The notes under the pieces are model-generated. The model saw only the letters and a list, made by a program, of their open reading frames with translations. It did not search any database and was not told the DNA's origin. A stretch of 64,000 nt of DNA from NCBI GenBank assembly GCA_033063855.1, contig CP093829.1, positions 2,986,243 through 3,050,242 on the forward strand, written 5' to 3'. Below are positions 48,571 through 62,189 of the stretch, piece by piece (positions within the stretch are counted from its first letter, which is position 1; the number at the start of each line of letters is the position of its first letter). The DNA is from Smittia aterrima. Taxonomy: Eukaryota > Arthropoda > Insecta > Diptera > Chironomidae. The position numbers and the translations under genes were made by a program.

Positions 48571-51026
48571 TTAATTTTACGTTTAATAATGTTAAGTCTC
48601 TCTCAAGATTAGGAACGTGGATTGAGCCAATCCTTTCTCAATCAAAGAAGCCGACATAAGAAAAGCTGAATAGTCGGCTGAGCATTTGGTAAACTTGACA
48701 CTTTTCCTGTAAATAAAAGATCATGGAGCGGAAGTGCTAAAAGGGTTAATCAAAGCAATCCTTTATTGTTGTACCTAAAGTGCCGGCTTTCATTCATAAA
48801 TTTTCAGACTTCGCCTTCCCTTCTCAACATTCAAAATATTTTCCAAACACTTCTTTGACTACACAAATAATTCTGTAAAATGATGGATCAGCAAAGCATG
48901 CCGAGGTTGGAGGCGGAGAAAAATTAAATTTCTTTTGATGTATCGCAGTGAGATCAAATTACCGTTGTCGCCGTTGATCCTCGAATTTAATCTAGAACAT
49001 TTATGAGGCTTTCAAATTTTTAGCTAAAACCTTTCAAAAGTTTTGACGAACTGCTTTATCGACTAAATAATTTTCCTTTCAGATTTTCCTTCAGAAACGT
49101 GTCCTGAAATATTGCGTCGAGGATTTTATTAAATCGAAGTAGTTCGATTCACAAAAGCTGGGATGAAAAAAGGTTTTCAATAAAAACAGTTCAGTTTATG
49201 TTTTGTTTATTCGGTATTTTATTACATTCACAAAAGATTTGAAAATGTCACTCAATACGAAGTTTTCAATCTTTTCTCGTAGAAAATTCGACAGCGCAAA
49301 TCTTAGCTGAGCTATCAACACATTTGCCTTTGTTTTTCTTCTTTAATGACTTTCCTACTAAATTGGTTCCGTCTCTAGAACATTCTCTTGTAAAAATATT
49401 TTCAAATCTGCAAGATTTTCCTTTAAAGTTGCTTCCTTGTTTTTAATTTCAAAATTTGATTAATTTCGTTTTCCAATTTCATCGCAAAAATAGTTTTAAT
49501 TAGGTAATTTTGTGACGCGAAAATATCTCAACTTTTCCAATTATTCTGACAGAACAGAACGAAAAAGCTTTAAAAAAATTCAAGAGAAATGAATTCCAAA
49601 TCTCTTGATCCAAAGAAAAGCGTTTTTCCTCGAAATTTCGTGGGAAAATTAAATTCGATTCATTATTTTCTTCTTTTTTTCTGTTTTGATAAACGTTTCC
49701 TTCGTTCGCTGAACATTAAAATTTAACAACGATCCAAACATTTTCCTTATTATCTTCATCACAAACTTGCTTCTTTTTCAAATTTCTCTTTGCACAATTT
49801 TCTCAGGAATAAGAGATGAAACATTGTCTTCTTGTTATGTTAATCGTTGAGTGATTCTTTCTGAAGGGAAATGTCGTCGCTGTTTGTTTTTCTCTTTTCA
49901 AGAGAAGCTCTCAAGTGATCTTCAACTTAAAGTGGAGAGAGGAGTTTCCATCGCATTTTCCAACTCAAAATCGATAAGCAACGACGACGTGACATAAGAA
50001 GATACAAGATTTCTAGAAAATCTTAGTTAATATTGTGTTGGATGATGATGTTTTAGTAAGAAAATTGTTGATTTTACCATCCGACGCATCACTTTACAAA
50101 GTTTTTCCAGCATTTTTCATTCTTATTATAAAACTCTAAAATAACGTTTTTTTTTTCACTTACTCGCTAATATTAAACTGTAATTTGTGTGTGTTTCATG
50201 TTTTCAATGCTTAAAAGCTAAAAATTTAATGAAAGACTTCCGCCGTCGTCTTATTCATTCTTATTCTTTTTGACTTTGATTGTGTCGACGAGTTGCGATG
50301 ATGAAAATACAAAAATGAAAACTTTTCCAATTAAATTTCCTTCTACAGAACGCAGCAAAGTCACCAGCGGCGATTTTATTTCCTTCGTTTAAGTAATTCA
50401 ATCAGTTTTCCTCCCTCGCCAAATATCAAAATATTTTCTCTTGTTAATTGTTATGTTATTCGCTTTTTTTTTTCTTTTAAATGAATGCAAACCGAGAACG
50501 AGAAGAAAACTTTTTCCTCGCTCATTCATCGATAGACGAGATGCGAAGAATGTTTTATATTTTTATTCTGAAAACACCAGAAACATTAAATGATGATTTA
50601 AAATTGCAAAATATCCCGCAGCTTTCAAGTTAAAGCATCAAGTTGAGTAAAAAGAAACTTTTTAATGACCTGACGTAGATAACAACGAAAGTTTCAGCTT
50701 CGAATTTCATAAAACTTTTGTTAGGGGAACAGATAAAAAAGCTTAATAATCAAAGAAGCATTTCTCTAACAAAAGAAGATTTTTCCAATCGACTGAGCTA
50801 TCTTTTGAATATTTTACAATCTTTTAGATAGAATGCATCTCAACAACTCTCGTTGTCCGCTTTTAATTCAATTCGAACTTTCAATAAAACGTCGTAACCG
50901 GTCAATTTAAAATTCAATCTTCTGATTAGTTCCTCTCAATTCTCATCCCTTTCCATTCACTTTATCAGTTTTGCACTTAACAAAGTAATTGCGCAAAACA
51001 AAACATTTTTAAAACAAAAAGTTTTA
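48571..51026. other. Convergent intergenic region between the FN3 receptor and the LSVFCW gene
   Basis: About 2.45 kb between two genes that point at each other. I see no coding frame of note. Part of it is presumably 3' UTR of the minus-strand gene, whose stop is at 51027. Confidence 0.5.
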
Positions 51027-54000
51027 TCACCAGCAAAATACTGACAATGATTCACCGTCATTGCTGCTCCACGATGTAACCGAGCGAGCTTTCAACTAAA
51101 AATGATAAGAAACCAAGTTGATCAATTGGGAAAATCATAATGAAAGTTTTGTTTGGAGAATTTCGAAAGAGATAAAAAGTTCCGAAAGAGGTTTTTGTTC
51201 CAGTCTTTGTTTTGTGCCGTTTTTTTTTTGTGATGCAGCCGTGAGAGAGAAGTGAACGTGAAAAATTATCCTTAGAATTTCCTCTCCGGCTACACACTCG
51301 GACTTGATATCATCCGATTGTTACTCACTTGCATCTTATCGAAATCCAAGCATGGACGACGTTGAAGTCGTTGTAGCTGGTGATAGCGTGGCGTTCGATT
51401 TCGATGACGAGGCGAGACAGCAAACACCTTTGCGGGTGGACTGATTGATCGTAAATCTAAAGACGAAGAGGAGGGCGTAGATGAAGATCCACTGCCATTT
51501 GAGGTCGTTAATGGACTATCACACGATATTCGAATATTCTCGATGCCACGACCCGCTTCGACGAGAATGAGTGGCGTGGTGGAACGATGTTGAACTGAGA
51601 GTGGCTGATGCGGGCTATTTCGATTCAGGTGCTGATGATTCAATAGCAAATGGCCTCGATGGGGTTTCAGTGCTTCCAATGGAGGCGATGTACGGAAATT
51701 GACTGGCGCTAACATGTTGTGATGATGATATGAATGTGATTCGAGGAATTGTCTCACCTAAAAAAAATAAATCAAATTTGTATTCATCGAATGAACAAGA
51801 TTTATTTTTAATTGAACTTACTTCATCATCAGAACTGTGAGCGAGAGAACGTTTTCGCTTTTCTAAAAACGTTGAACTGCTACAACGTTTTGGTGACCGT
51901 TCGTCTTTCACTTTCGTGTTCTGATCCTGATTCTCGTTGCTGTATGTCATCTCGACGAGTGTTTCAAGTGGCTTCGTCATAATCACTTCAAGTTCCTCTT
52001 CAGAGCTGTGCTGATCGTAGAGGAGATTAGACGACGGACTGAGGAATGCAGGAGACTCAGCGGAGCATTCCGGCGAAGTTGTATCATGACGTGAGCTCAT
52101 ACCTTCAACAAAAAATGTAAGAGACTTCATTAATCAGCTGTTGATGGTTCCACTGAGATCGACACAGTAAACAACTTCTCTAATGGAAGAAGAAAGAAAA
52201 CTTTTTTCCGATGTGATAACGAAAATGTTTTCAATTTTTTCAAGTCTCAAAACGAAAAACAAGAAACGCGATCGTCGAGTGTGTTAGTCCGGATGAGTAA
52301 GAAGACAGCTTGACTAGTCGCAAATGTATTTGCTTATCGAAAGCGGGTCGTGCTTCTCGCTTAATGCTGTTATCAGCAATTTTTACTCGCTCTCGTCTCG
52401 TCACAGTCAGACACATAAAATTATGCAAATTCGACTGCAGACATCGACTCGCGTCATTAATTAAATTAACTTCTGATTGAAATCGATTACTTTGATAATC
52501 AACAACAGTTCTTTAAACTCCCGACGACTGCTTTTGTCATCCCCCTGTTGATGATGATACCGATGCTCGGGATTGATAAGGAAAATGTTTTTATCCAATA
52601 ATTAAATTGGAAAGTGCGATGAATTAATTAATGTTGGTCGTCGTCTGTACTTCTATTATGTGCCATTCCCTCTTGTCGTTCCATATATCAAGCAGGAAAA
52701 ACAATTATCAAGTAAAAGCTTTTCGATCATTGTTTTTCTATGACACAACATGTGAGAACGGTTGCGAGCGATGAATGCAGTCGATTATGCCAGTAGCGAA
52801 CGACACAATGGATGAATTAACAACAGAGTACTCGAAGAAGGTTTAATGCGTTCCATTAGTCGATGACATCGTCGACGTCTCGGTGTTGCCATTTCATCAT
52901 TGATTCATTGATAAAACCAAAAGCAAATGTTCTGATGGCCGAGGCTTACGCGTGACATCCATCAACCAAAGACAAAAAAGAAAAACTCTTGCGCTTTTCG
53001 TTCTTGTTTTCTGGTTTCGCAATCAACGCTAATGTCCGAGCGGTGGTCTCCATCAAACCCTTCTCGCCTTGAAGCTCGAGTGAAACGTGATAATAAAATC
53101 ACGTAATTGAAGTGTAAACAAAAATCCATCGCTCAATTAAGTAGAAAATAATGTTTTTCTACCTTCAAAACTCGCTCAGTTGGAGCCTCGCTAGACCGAA
53201 ATAGAATTTCTGTCCCCACTCGATGATGGTAAAAGACCAATTGTGTTCGCATAAATTATGTTATTCACTCGAATCGATCTTACAAACGATTTTTCTCGCG
53301 CGATTTCCGACAGACGAACAGTCGCCGTTGTCGAGTTTTTCTCTTTTTCCCATTTTTCATTTAAATTGAAAATTTTACAACAAAGCTGACTGGCTCGTTG
53401 ATTGAGCAACAGAGAAAAGTGTTGCCTCTTGACGTTTGGGTTTTTTCTTCGAATGTTGTGGAGCTTTGCTTCCTCGTTCATGTGTGGACTTAAAAATAAT
53501 CTCAAAAGAAGATAAAACCCTTTCACTCTCTCCGTTCTCAAACTGCTGACTCACTTTTGTTTCTTACGTCAGCGAAACAATAATTTTTCTCATCGCGTAA
53601 GTGTCTATAAAAATAGAGGCGACGATGGAGCGAGAAAATGTCAATTTTCTTAAGCAGCCAAAAAATATTTTGTTTCAGGTGTTTTCCCCTGTTCGTGCAT
53701 AATTAATTTGAAGGTGGAAAGCCATTAATTATTCACGCTCGCTTAGAGAAGGTTCGAGTGCTGTTGACTTTTTGTCTATTGATTCAGATTTATTTGTGTA
53801 AACTGATATGCGAGAGAGCGATAAGATAAACGCGCTTAATTAATGGAGTACAACGGCTGATAACGGCCGCGATAATTTCTTTATTGATCTCTCCCCTCGA
53901 TTAATGTCACAACCAGAGCTTTATCAACATGAAGGCTTTATATTTAAAGTCTTAGTAGGATGAACGTGTGTTTGGTGATTAATCGACTTTTTCCTTTCCA

Positions 54001-56569
54001 CTTGAGTTGATATCGAGCACCCAAATAAAAACAACAACACTTGAGTCAATCGATGTTTCAGTAATTTTATTGTAGTCGCTCGAGACTTTTAGGAAAGACC
54101 CGAAAAAATGCTATTGCACGATAAGGCAATCGAGACAGTCGTCAAATCGAATCGTAATTGTCCTCTAATGAATTGATTCGACTTCCCCCTCTCGAATCGA
54201 ACTTTAGCGTGAGGGACGAAGTGACTTTAAAAACTTTCTTCGAAATTTATCGTTAATTGAAGGAAAAGAAACTTTTTTTATATTCTGAGCGAAACTTTCG
54301 ATATTTCGTTTCCATGTTTTCAAGAACTTTTTTTTTTCTTATGTCTTCTTGTTGCTTTCCTTTTAACGACGAATGAAGCGAAGTCAACCCACACAATGTT
54401 TCTTTCGTCAAGCAGAAGAAAAGCAATGAACAAGAAAACTCTTAAGTGAAAAATAAGAAACTTTTTGCTCAAGAAATGTGCAGCGATGATTGTTTAGAAG
54501 AATAACGCGAGAAAGGTTCTTTCAAGCATCGAACAATGTCATTGATGAAATTTCTCTTTAACCCGAAAGGCAAAAAGATATTTTTATTTCTTGCAAATTC
54601 GCGAACGTGTCTTGAGCGAATTATCGCGTGAAAGCTGCCGAAAGTCGTTCAATATAATTGATGAGTCTGCGTCAAGTTAATTATCGTTGATCACGCACAA
54701 TTTGCTTACTTTCTTCACTTTCTCTCTCTCTTCCTTTGCCCTTCTTCCACTCGACCGCGTCTGCCTCATACATTCATCGGCGATCTCGGAATTCTTTTCT
54801 GTCTCTTCTTTCGTAATCGTGAAAAATCTTCAACTTAAATATGCGTTACACATTTTAAATGTTTTTCTTTTCGTTTTGTTTAAAGACCTGATCTCGGTAT
54901 GAGTGAAGCGGCATTTCAAGTTATTTTGCTCGTTCTCGTAGCAATACACTTGTGTATTGGACTGAGAACCGGTACATTGTACAACTGTTTTGTTGTTGCC
55001 TTCTCTCCTGTGTCGTGTAGTAAAAACTTTGAGCTACACATTTGATATGTCTTCCATCTCACTTCCACTTACTTATTTTATTATTTATTCTTGGCTGTTT
55101 CTTACGACTCGCCTCTTTCATTATTTATTTTGGCTCACTTAGAAGAAACAAGAAGCGGCGGAGGATAAGGAGAAGAAGAAAACGAGAATTGAATTTGTTG
55201 TGTGTTGATACAGTCGCGCTTTACTTTACACACATCAGAACGTTCGGCGATGTGGAAAACGTAAATGAAATCGTGTAATAAATAATTTGAATGTTTCTCG
55301 TCGACTCATTTTTCTTCTCATGTCACAGAAAATCGCGAAATGTTTTTCATTCGAAATGTTCACTCGCGGTTACGCATGACACATCACGTTTCGACCATGA
55401 GATGACATAAAGATTAGAAAGAGGAGAGTTCAAAGCTCTTTGGTTGGCAAATTTATTAGAGCGCATTACGAATGCACTAAGATCTTCTATTTGAACTTCA
55501 TTAGAGCGCTTTCTTTACTATGAACAATGTACTCGGTGTGTACATAGCCGCAGCGCATTTACAATTCGTTATTATGCTGTCGCGTATATTTCTTCAGTTG
55601 TGCAAATTGATTATTGCAGTGGAAAGAGAACTGGTTTGTTTCTTTCTTTCTCTGCTCGAGACTGTCGTGCTTATGCTTTTTTTTTCGATGGCAAACGAAA
55701 GAGTTTGTTAGTTTTGCAGATTATCATTCTTCGCCTTTTGCCATATTATCGCCGCTAAAAGCCCGTTCACAGTCAGTCTCATTGTGAGTCGACGAAGACG
55801 ACGGCAAAGGAAAAATTATGTAATTCTCATTTGAAAAACTCTTTGACATTTTCCTTCTTCTTTCGTACACGTCTTCGAAGAATCATGCGAGGAGAAATAA
55901 AGTCAAGTGATGAAGAACCCGCGCATTGTTAAGTGAAAAAGCAAAGTCGACTCCATGATCTATGGAAAGAGAGAGAGCTCATAGCTTAAGAGCTTTTCAT
56001 GTAATTTTAGAACATTTAGTCTTTGTCGTTGTCGTCGTCTTTGCTTTGTTGATTCTTTTCCATTCTTTATTATCGTGCTCTAACCAAACATTCCTTCACG
56101 ATATTTATGACGGAAAATCATGCTTCGAGTCGCTTTCGAGTAGATCTTCAGACATCAAGAAGCGTTCAAGTCAAATTATGTCGTCGTAGTTGTTTGCGTG
56201 CATGTGTCATGGAAATTGAATTTCTTACTTGACTTTGCGAGACAGAAAAGGCGATTTCAACATAAACAAACATTATCTGAAAGCTATTTATGTGAACACA
56301 TTGTTTCTTCGTCGTTATTAAACGCCATTAAAGTCTGGGGAGCTCTCGTTCTGAATCTTTAAGATAATTACGCTCGAAAAGATGAAACGAAAATTATTCA
56401 TTCAAGAAACGCCGAAAACGTCTCGTTAAATGGCATTTTAATGACTTGAGAGAGGAGATGGAGAAAAATTTATGATGCGAATATACTCACTTAATTCTAG
56501 ATCTCGTTCATTAAAGTCTTCAGTGTCCAAATCACCATCTGATTCCGTTCCAGAATCGTGACAATCAAT
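51027..56569 (-). CDS. Low-complexity, probably nuclear protein with DSGxxS motif and C-terminal LSVFCW (3' four exons)
   Basis: Four exons join in frame on the minus strand: 56569-56491 (79 nt), 52102-51822 (281 nt), 51757-51329 (429 nt) and 51095-51027 (69 nt, stop TGA), together 285 residues. The first has DCHDSGTESDGDLDTEDF, with DSGTES matching the DSGxxS form of a beta-TrCP/Slimb phosphodegron. The second has SPECSAESPAFLSPSS, an acidic SSEEELE, and a likely nuclear signal EKRKRSLAHSSDDE. The third is His/Ser/Pro rich and ends RRPCLDFDKMQ. The last reads LKARSVTSWSSNDGESLSVFCW, a compact end that looks conserved and functional. Exon order, phases (0, 1, 0, 0) and acceptors all agree. 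A phase-0 exon must precede; the candidate at 60544-60772 does not fit directly. I believe the C-terminal motif belongs to a conserved insect protein family but cannot name it. Confidence 0.8.
52103..56490 (-). other. Large intron (about 4.4 kb) of the LSVFCW gene
   Basis: The donor is TTAA|GTGAGT at 56490 and the acceptor TGTTGAAG|GTATG ends at 52103. Apart from frames that look like chance I see nothing coding inside. It is far longer than other introns in the window, so regulatory content is possible. Confidence 0.6.
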
Positions 56570-59500
56570 CTAAAAGGGAGAGAGAAGAGACTTGAGTAAA
56601 TTACATGGCTAAGGGAAATTAAGGTTGAGTGTGTCAGCAATGAATGCATAAAGTGAATGACAACAATTCTCCCAGGGCAGTAATGACTTGGTTTCAACAG
56701 ATAGCTAGAGCACGAGAGAGAGAGAGATCAATAATCTATCAATCCATTGACAGTAGATTCGACATTAAGTGAAGGTTAAAGTTGTATGTAGTGCGATGCA
56801 CAACGCAGAGATGAGGATGTGCCGAGAGAGTTCTAATGAAAATAATAAATATTAATGAATTTCCCACATCGTTCGCAACTGATTAACATGAAGCGTTGTG
56901 TGTGCATGAGCATTAAACAAATGATTCTTTCATTTCTTGGTTTTGCTCGCTTCACGAGTCTCCGGAATTCGAAATAAAAGAAAAACGAAATGTAATGAAA
57001 CCATAATTTCTCGTTACGAGATCCGACTTCACTCCCATTTTACTTTTCTTCTTTCAGCTACGATCACATCTCCTCATGAGCCATCAGCTTATGCCTCGTG
57101 AGCGAACGAAAAAGAAATAAGAATTCTTAGACAATAATCGCGATTGCAAAGTCGCGCGAGGGTGAAAGACGAAGAAGACAAGAAACGAAAGAAGGAGCGA
57201 AGTAAACGATTGTAAAAGGTTAATTATTGTTTAAACAAAATGTGTATAACTGAGTTCTCTTCTCTTCGCGATGGAATCAGAGACGTATTTCGTGATGTAA
57301 TCTGTGAGACATCGCCCTCAAGCTCCCGGCACTGGCGAGGCGCAAACAGAAAGCAAAGAAAAACACAGAACACAAGGGAATAGCAAAAACGTTTCTCGAG
57401 TATCTACACTCAGTCCCGAACGAAACCATACACACCACAGAATATTACATTATCGTCAGATAAATATCTGTTCAGTTGTTAAGAAATACGATTTATTTAA
57501 TCAATGGAAACCATACGAAGCAGAAAAGGCTTTTGGATCGCAAAAGTGCTTGCATCATGTAAAAGTCATGTAGGGCTGCAAACCATAAACATGACAAGCT
57601 CGAGAGAGGTAAGAACTGCTTCGTTCCACATTCATGCTTCCTACCCAGTCGAGAAATAATTTCGTAAAGAATCTTCTCCTCGTGTCTCAACTCGTTCGCT
57701 TTGGTCTTCTTCCTTTCATTTTTTTTGAGAATTTCTTTACTTGCTTGTTTCCCTTCGAACCACAATGGAATCAACACGAAAATATTTTACAACTTTTTCT
57801 TCTCATTTACAACAATTCAATTTTTCGCTGCCTCTTTACGCTTCTTCGTTCGCTCGCTCGCTCTCGCACCCGCATTTATTAAACTTTCATGGGCTGCGCA
57901 TTTGCCTCTGTTCTGTACTTCATGACATTCTGAAATTCATTGTTTTTAATGTGCATTTCCAGTCACTTCTCACACCGGTTCAGAGGAAACTAACGAACGA
58001 AAAAAAAAAGAAAATTTTGTGGCTCAGTCACAGCAAAAATTGTTTTTGATTCTACTCCGATTCAAGAATTTTATTATGTCTCCGGCTGGTGCTCGTGTAA
58101 AAGCTCGTTCTGTCTTTCTTTTTCTCCATGTCACCGCTGCGACTTTTTTTTTTCGCTTTCCTCGAGAATTTTTATTTTCTCTACGTCTCGCAGTTTTACT
58201 CAAGCGAGTGGAGCTTGCTTTCCTGCATACACACAGCTTCGATTCGAGAGCCAGAAATCCATCCAGCCAGCAGAAATAAAACCAGTCTTTGGGGGAAGAA
58301 GAACAACAAGAATAAAATACACGCTGGGAGAAGCAAAGACGAAAAAAAAAATGTGTGAAGGTGGGAAGAATAAAAATAGCAATAAAAATACGATATTATT
58401 CTTACGGAGCAAGCAAGAAATACAAACGAGAAGAATAAAGAATCAAGGTCATTTAGGACAATTTCGGAACGTTCTCTCTTTACGCTCGAGAGCTTTTTTG
58501 TTTCGCCCTCAGTCACAAACACAAAAGCGAATTGCGAGTCGTTATATCACAGACGGCAGTGTCGAGTGACCCAGGAAGCGCTTACGAGAGAAGATTTCTC
58601 TTATCAAGCTTCGCATCCTGCAGTGCTAGCGAACATTAAAACTCCGAGCTTCTCCTCGTAAATCCTTTAAATACCTTTTCTCTCTTCTAGCAGCGGGAAG
58701 AAGTCAACCCGCGATGGAGAAAATCGCCCAATAAATTTCCATCGCATGAATCGCGAGCGTGGCAGAAATAATGATACATTGTTCCAATAAATAATAATTG
58801 TTTTTGCTCCGGTCGCTGTTTTAACTCGAGCAAGCATGAAAAAGGACTTGATGATGATGATTTAGGCAGCGCGATGAAAGGGCATTTGCCAAAAGCTCGA
58901 GCACACACAAATTATTTCTCTCTCTCGTTTCTTTCTATTCGGGATTTTCATGGGAAATTCTTTTTTCAATCTGACCAGCAAATGAGTTCATCTCATGACA
59001 ATCGTTGAACTCAAAACCTTTCGATCGAATGAAAAACCCTTTTACGATCACGTTCTCAAATTGCTCTAGCTCGTGGTTCTTTTTTTCGGGGAATGCGAGG
59101 AAGATATGAAGCATAAAAAGTCATAAATTCTGGTGTATGTGAATGTAGGTTTAATGGTTCTGCAATAAATATTCTCCTTAAAGCTCAAGAACGTCGCTTA
59201 CTCCACTAAGACTATGGACACACCAGCGTTTTCAATAATTTGCTTATAATGTAGTTTCTTTTTTATACTTTTAATACACTTATCGTGATCACGATTTTCA
59301 TATTAGGCGAAATATTTATTTCAGTTCGCTGCTTTCCTTCTCTTCGACGTCTCCGCCTGTCGATCTACCAAGAACATTATTATTGTACCGTGAGCTGTCT
59401 CGCTCGCAGCCATAAATCCCCGACAAATCAATTCTTCTTTATTTATTCGCCTTTTGAATTTAAAGTCGTAAACATTTTACTGTTTTCAATGCGCCCCGTG

Positions 59501-60543
59501 ATTGCTTTTCGAGCTTTTTTTCTGCATTCATTCTCTGCGCTCGTTGCTCCATTGTTCGGATCGAAATGAATAATGGAAAAATTTGTACAGAATTAAAGTC
59601 TAATGATTTGTTGGATAGATTTTTCGCTGTGCCAATCAGACGATAATTTTTATACACAAAGTTTCTCTACAATTTCAATTATTTAATTCTATTTATTGAC
59701 TCGATCTGAGTGGTGCACAACGAACGTAGCAATAAAAATCTTTCTGCTCGGATGAGATAATTGAAGAGTTCATTGTGCACACGGAATATATTTTCACTTC
59801 ACAAAGAATTGAAGTTTTCTTAAGCCCGAGACATATTCTTTGAACTTTGCCAACGATAAGAAGAGAATTCTTATTAAAAAGCTTCTCGAGACGGTTTCTG
59901 TCTTTTGTCGTCGTCTTCGTCGTTGATGGAAAGTCAATAAAAAAAAAGTTTGAGTAATATTTCGATTCACTTGGAAGGAAACAGCGGTCGAAGCCCTAAA
60001 TGCAAAGGAAACCTCTTCTTCGTGAATGTCATCGACAGACTTCACTGTACATGCGAAACAATGATGCATATTGATTCTACTGATTAATATTGAAGCGGAG
60101 AATTCATTTAATTATCATAAAGACAATAGAATTAGTGGGTGTGCTGTGTTCTTTGGCGTGGAGCGCGTGATATCAAGAGCGTTTCACGATTCAATTGCCG
60201 GCAACCTGCGAATCTTTGAGGGGGCGATGATTTCTCAGAAGACAACAGACGACGTAAGTGACGAACGAGATCTCACTTAATTGTTTACCAACACAAACTT
60301 ACAAAACATTGAGCACTCGCGAAAAGTCACACAATTTAAAGTTCCGCCAAAAAACTCTAAGATTAGCGGTGTTAATTACCATCGACACAACACTTGATAG
60401 TCACGACAAGACAACGTCGAAGCAGCAGAAGCACGAGACTAACCGGCAAGAGATGTAAGTCAATACGAAGCGAATAGTTTTTATTTTCTTCTTCTGCTTC
60501 GAAAAACTCGCTGCTCGTATTTTTTGTTGCTTCCATTTGTAAC
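56570..60543 (-). other. Probable large intron or 5' region of the LSVFCW gene
   Basis: About 4 kb between the 79-nt exon and the probable first coding exon. At least one further small exon (entering in phase 1, leaving in phase 0) may hide here, because the two known exons have incompatible phases. I looked for it without a convincing hit. Long CT/GA and oligo-A stretches occur (for example 56711-56726). Confidence 0.4.
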
Positions 60544-61880
60544 CTTCAAGCTTCCATTGAAGAAAAGACGGCGAACGACGAGCCGAAGTATCGTAGAACG
60601 ACGACGAGGCAGCAGCGGCTTCATTTCTTTCCATATTTTCAAGTTTGCAGTCGAGAAAATTGGGGTCGTTCATAAATAACGAATTGAAAGAGAAATTCAA
60701 TGAATTGTAAGGCGACAACTCGTCACCAAGGGCGTCAAATTTATTGAGAACGTCATTTCCAAACAAAACCATTAAAGGAAGAAAAATAAATCACCAAGCG
60801 AAAGAGAGAGAGAGAATGAATTCGCACACATTCAAACGATTATGTCACTTGGCTCTCGCTCTATTTATTTTCCTTGTCCAGAGAAATTTTTCACGGAAAC
60901 ATGTAAACGTGAGGAAAATAAAAATGTCATTATGGCGGGGTGGGGAAATTTTCATGAGTTGAACTCTTTCGAGGACGATAGAATAATCGCCGGAAAGTTG
61001 CCATCGAAAATTTTCCGTCTTCCGGAAAAACCGCTTACCTTCTCGTTAGAGTTTTCCTCATTAATGGATTGAGTCTTCAACTTGTGCGTCAAGTATTTTA
61101 ACATTTTAAGAGTTTGCAAATGCGAAAAGTCTTCTCGGGCAGAAAACTTTTAATTAAAATTCATAGATTTCGTGATTTGTCACTCTCTGGCTGCTCGCAC
61201 TCACACACACACACTTCGGTTTCTGGGAAAATTGTTGTGCTCCAACGTTTAATGTCTCAATTATCGATTTTTCTCAAGTGCTCGGATTTTTTTTCCGTCA
61301 AAGTTTATTCTCCAGGTGACGTTTTCAAGCGTTGAATTGCACAAATTGACGTTGAGCGATTTGCTTTCCAAATCAAATTTAAAGTAATTTCTGACCGGTT
61401 GATCGAGAAAAACAATTTTCCAAACTAATTTCAATCGATTACACAATTTTAAGTCTCACGAGCTTCGAAAGATTCTAATCACCGTTCGACTTAAGCTTCA
61501 CTTCATGTCTCAATCAAACTGTTCGACGACTGGCCGCGTAGAACTTTTATTTTCTGAACTATTTTTCACGAGTTCTTCGAGTCAAATAAAAAATAGTTGA
61601 TCATGTTCTCGCTCCGCAAACGAAATGAAAAAAAAAAATGCAAAGCGAAACACATGAAAAATATTTCGTGATGAGGAGAACACAGCAAACGTCGCTCTCA
61701 CCGAAACTGAAAATACTCTCGCTTGTTCTCAATTTTGTGTCTTACTTTATTATATCATAGCCTTCGTGTGTGTTTGATACTACGAAGCTTATGTACAAGA
61801 CGTGGTGCAACATGATATTTTTACTAGAAATGCGTGCCCGTCTCGATTGAGGAAAGAAATTTAATAATTGAATCTTGTAG
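60455..61880 (+). other. Intron between a 5' UTR exon and the small basic protein gene
   Basis: On the plus strand a strong donor GAGAT|GTAAGT at 60455 and an acceptor AATCTTGTAG|ATGGAG at 61880 bracket 1426 nt. Splicing would place the ATG at the first base of the second exon. The upstream exon, with an undefined start somewhere after ~60250, would be non-coding. The minus-strand exon 60544-60772 lies inside this intron. Confidence 0.45.
60544..60772 (-). CDS. Probable first coding exon of the LSVFCW gene
   Basis: ATG at 60772-60770 opens a frame of 76 codons plus one base up to a possible donor GAAG|GTTACA. The peptide starts MVLFGNDVLNKFDALGDELS, has an AAAASSS run and ends ARRSPSFLQWKLE. 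The composition (Asp/Asn/Ser/Phe) and strand suit the downstream gene. The phase-1 donor would create an immediate stop if joined straight to the exon at 56569, so either an exon is missing, a weaker phase-0 donor (GTATTG) is used, or this is a separate gene. Confidence 0.45.
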
Positions 61881-62189
61881 ATGGAGAGACGTTCAATGAA
61901 GCGTTCGGCAAGTCCACAAATCAGCATCGAGCCGTCATCGAAGAAGAAGAAGTCATCGTACAACCGAGTGACCAAGAACCTGACTCGATCACTGGCCGAA
62001 GCAATGAAAGATCATTTAGTGACGGCATTGAATGAGGCGCATCGCGAAGAGTGTCTACGTATTCTCGATGTCAAGAATGGATCGGAAGCGGGCATAAAAG
62101 TTGAGGAGTTGGCAAAGAAATTCAAGGGCAACATCATGCAAAGAGCCGTTAAGGAAAACTCGGAGAAAATCAATGAAAATTCGCCATAA
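61881..62189 (+). CDS. Small basic, probably nuclear protein of 102 residues, unknown function
   Basis: MERRSMKRSASPQISIEPSS opens the frame, followed by KKKKSS, which looks like a bipartite nuclear localisation signal. Residues ~30-90 look helical and amphipathic (KNLTRSLAEAMKDHLVTALN, then REECLRILDVKNGSEAGIKV) and could fold as a small domain. Codon positions look used (G/C-rich third positions in SITGEA-type codons, unlike neighbouring frames), and the acceptor-like TTGTAG directly before ATG supports a real exon. The stop is TAA at 62187. I do not recognise the family. An antisense frame (62012-62251) overlaps it and looks like a shadow. Confidence 0.6.
   Translation: MERRSMKRSASPQISIEPSSKKKKSSYNRVTKNLTRSLAEAMKDHLVTALNEAHREECLRILDVKNGSEAGIKVEELAKKFKGNIMQRAVKENSEKINENSP

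Noticed and set aside
58196..58522. Overlapping Phe/Ser-rich frames on both strands near 57.5-58.5 kb
   Set aside because: They come from CT- and A-rich low-complexity DNA; no splice or domain support.
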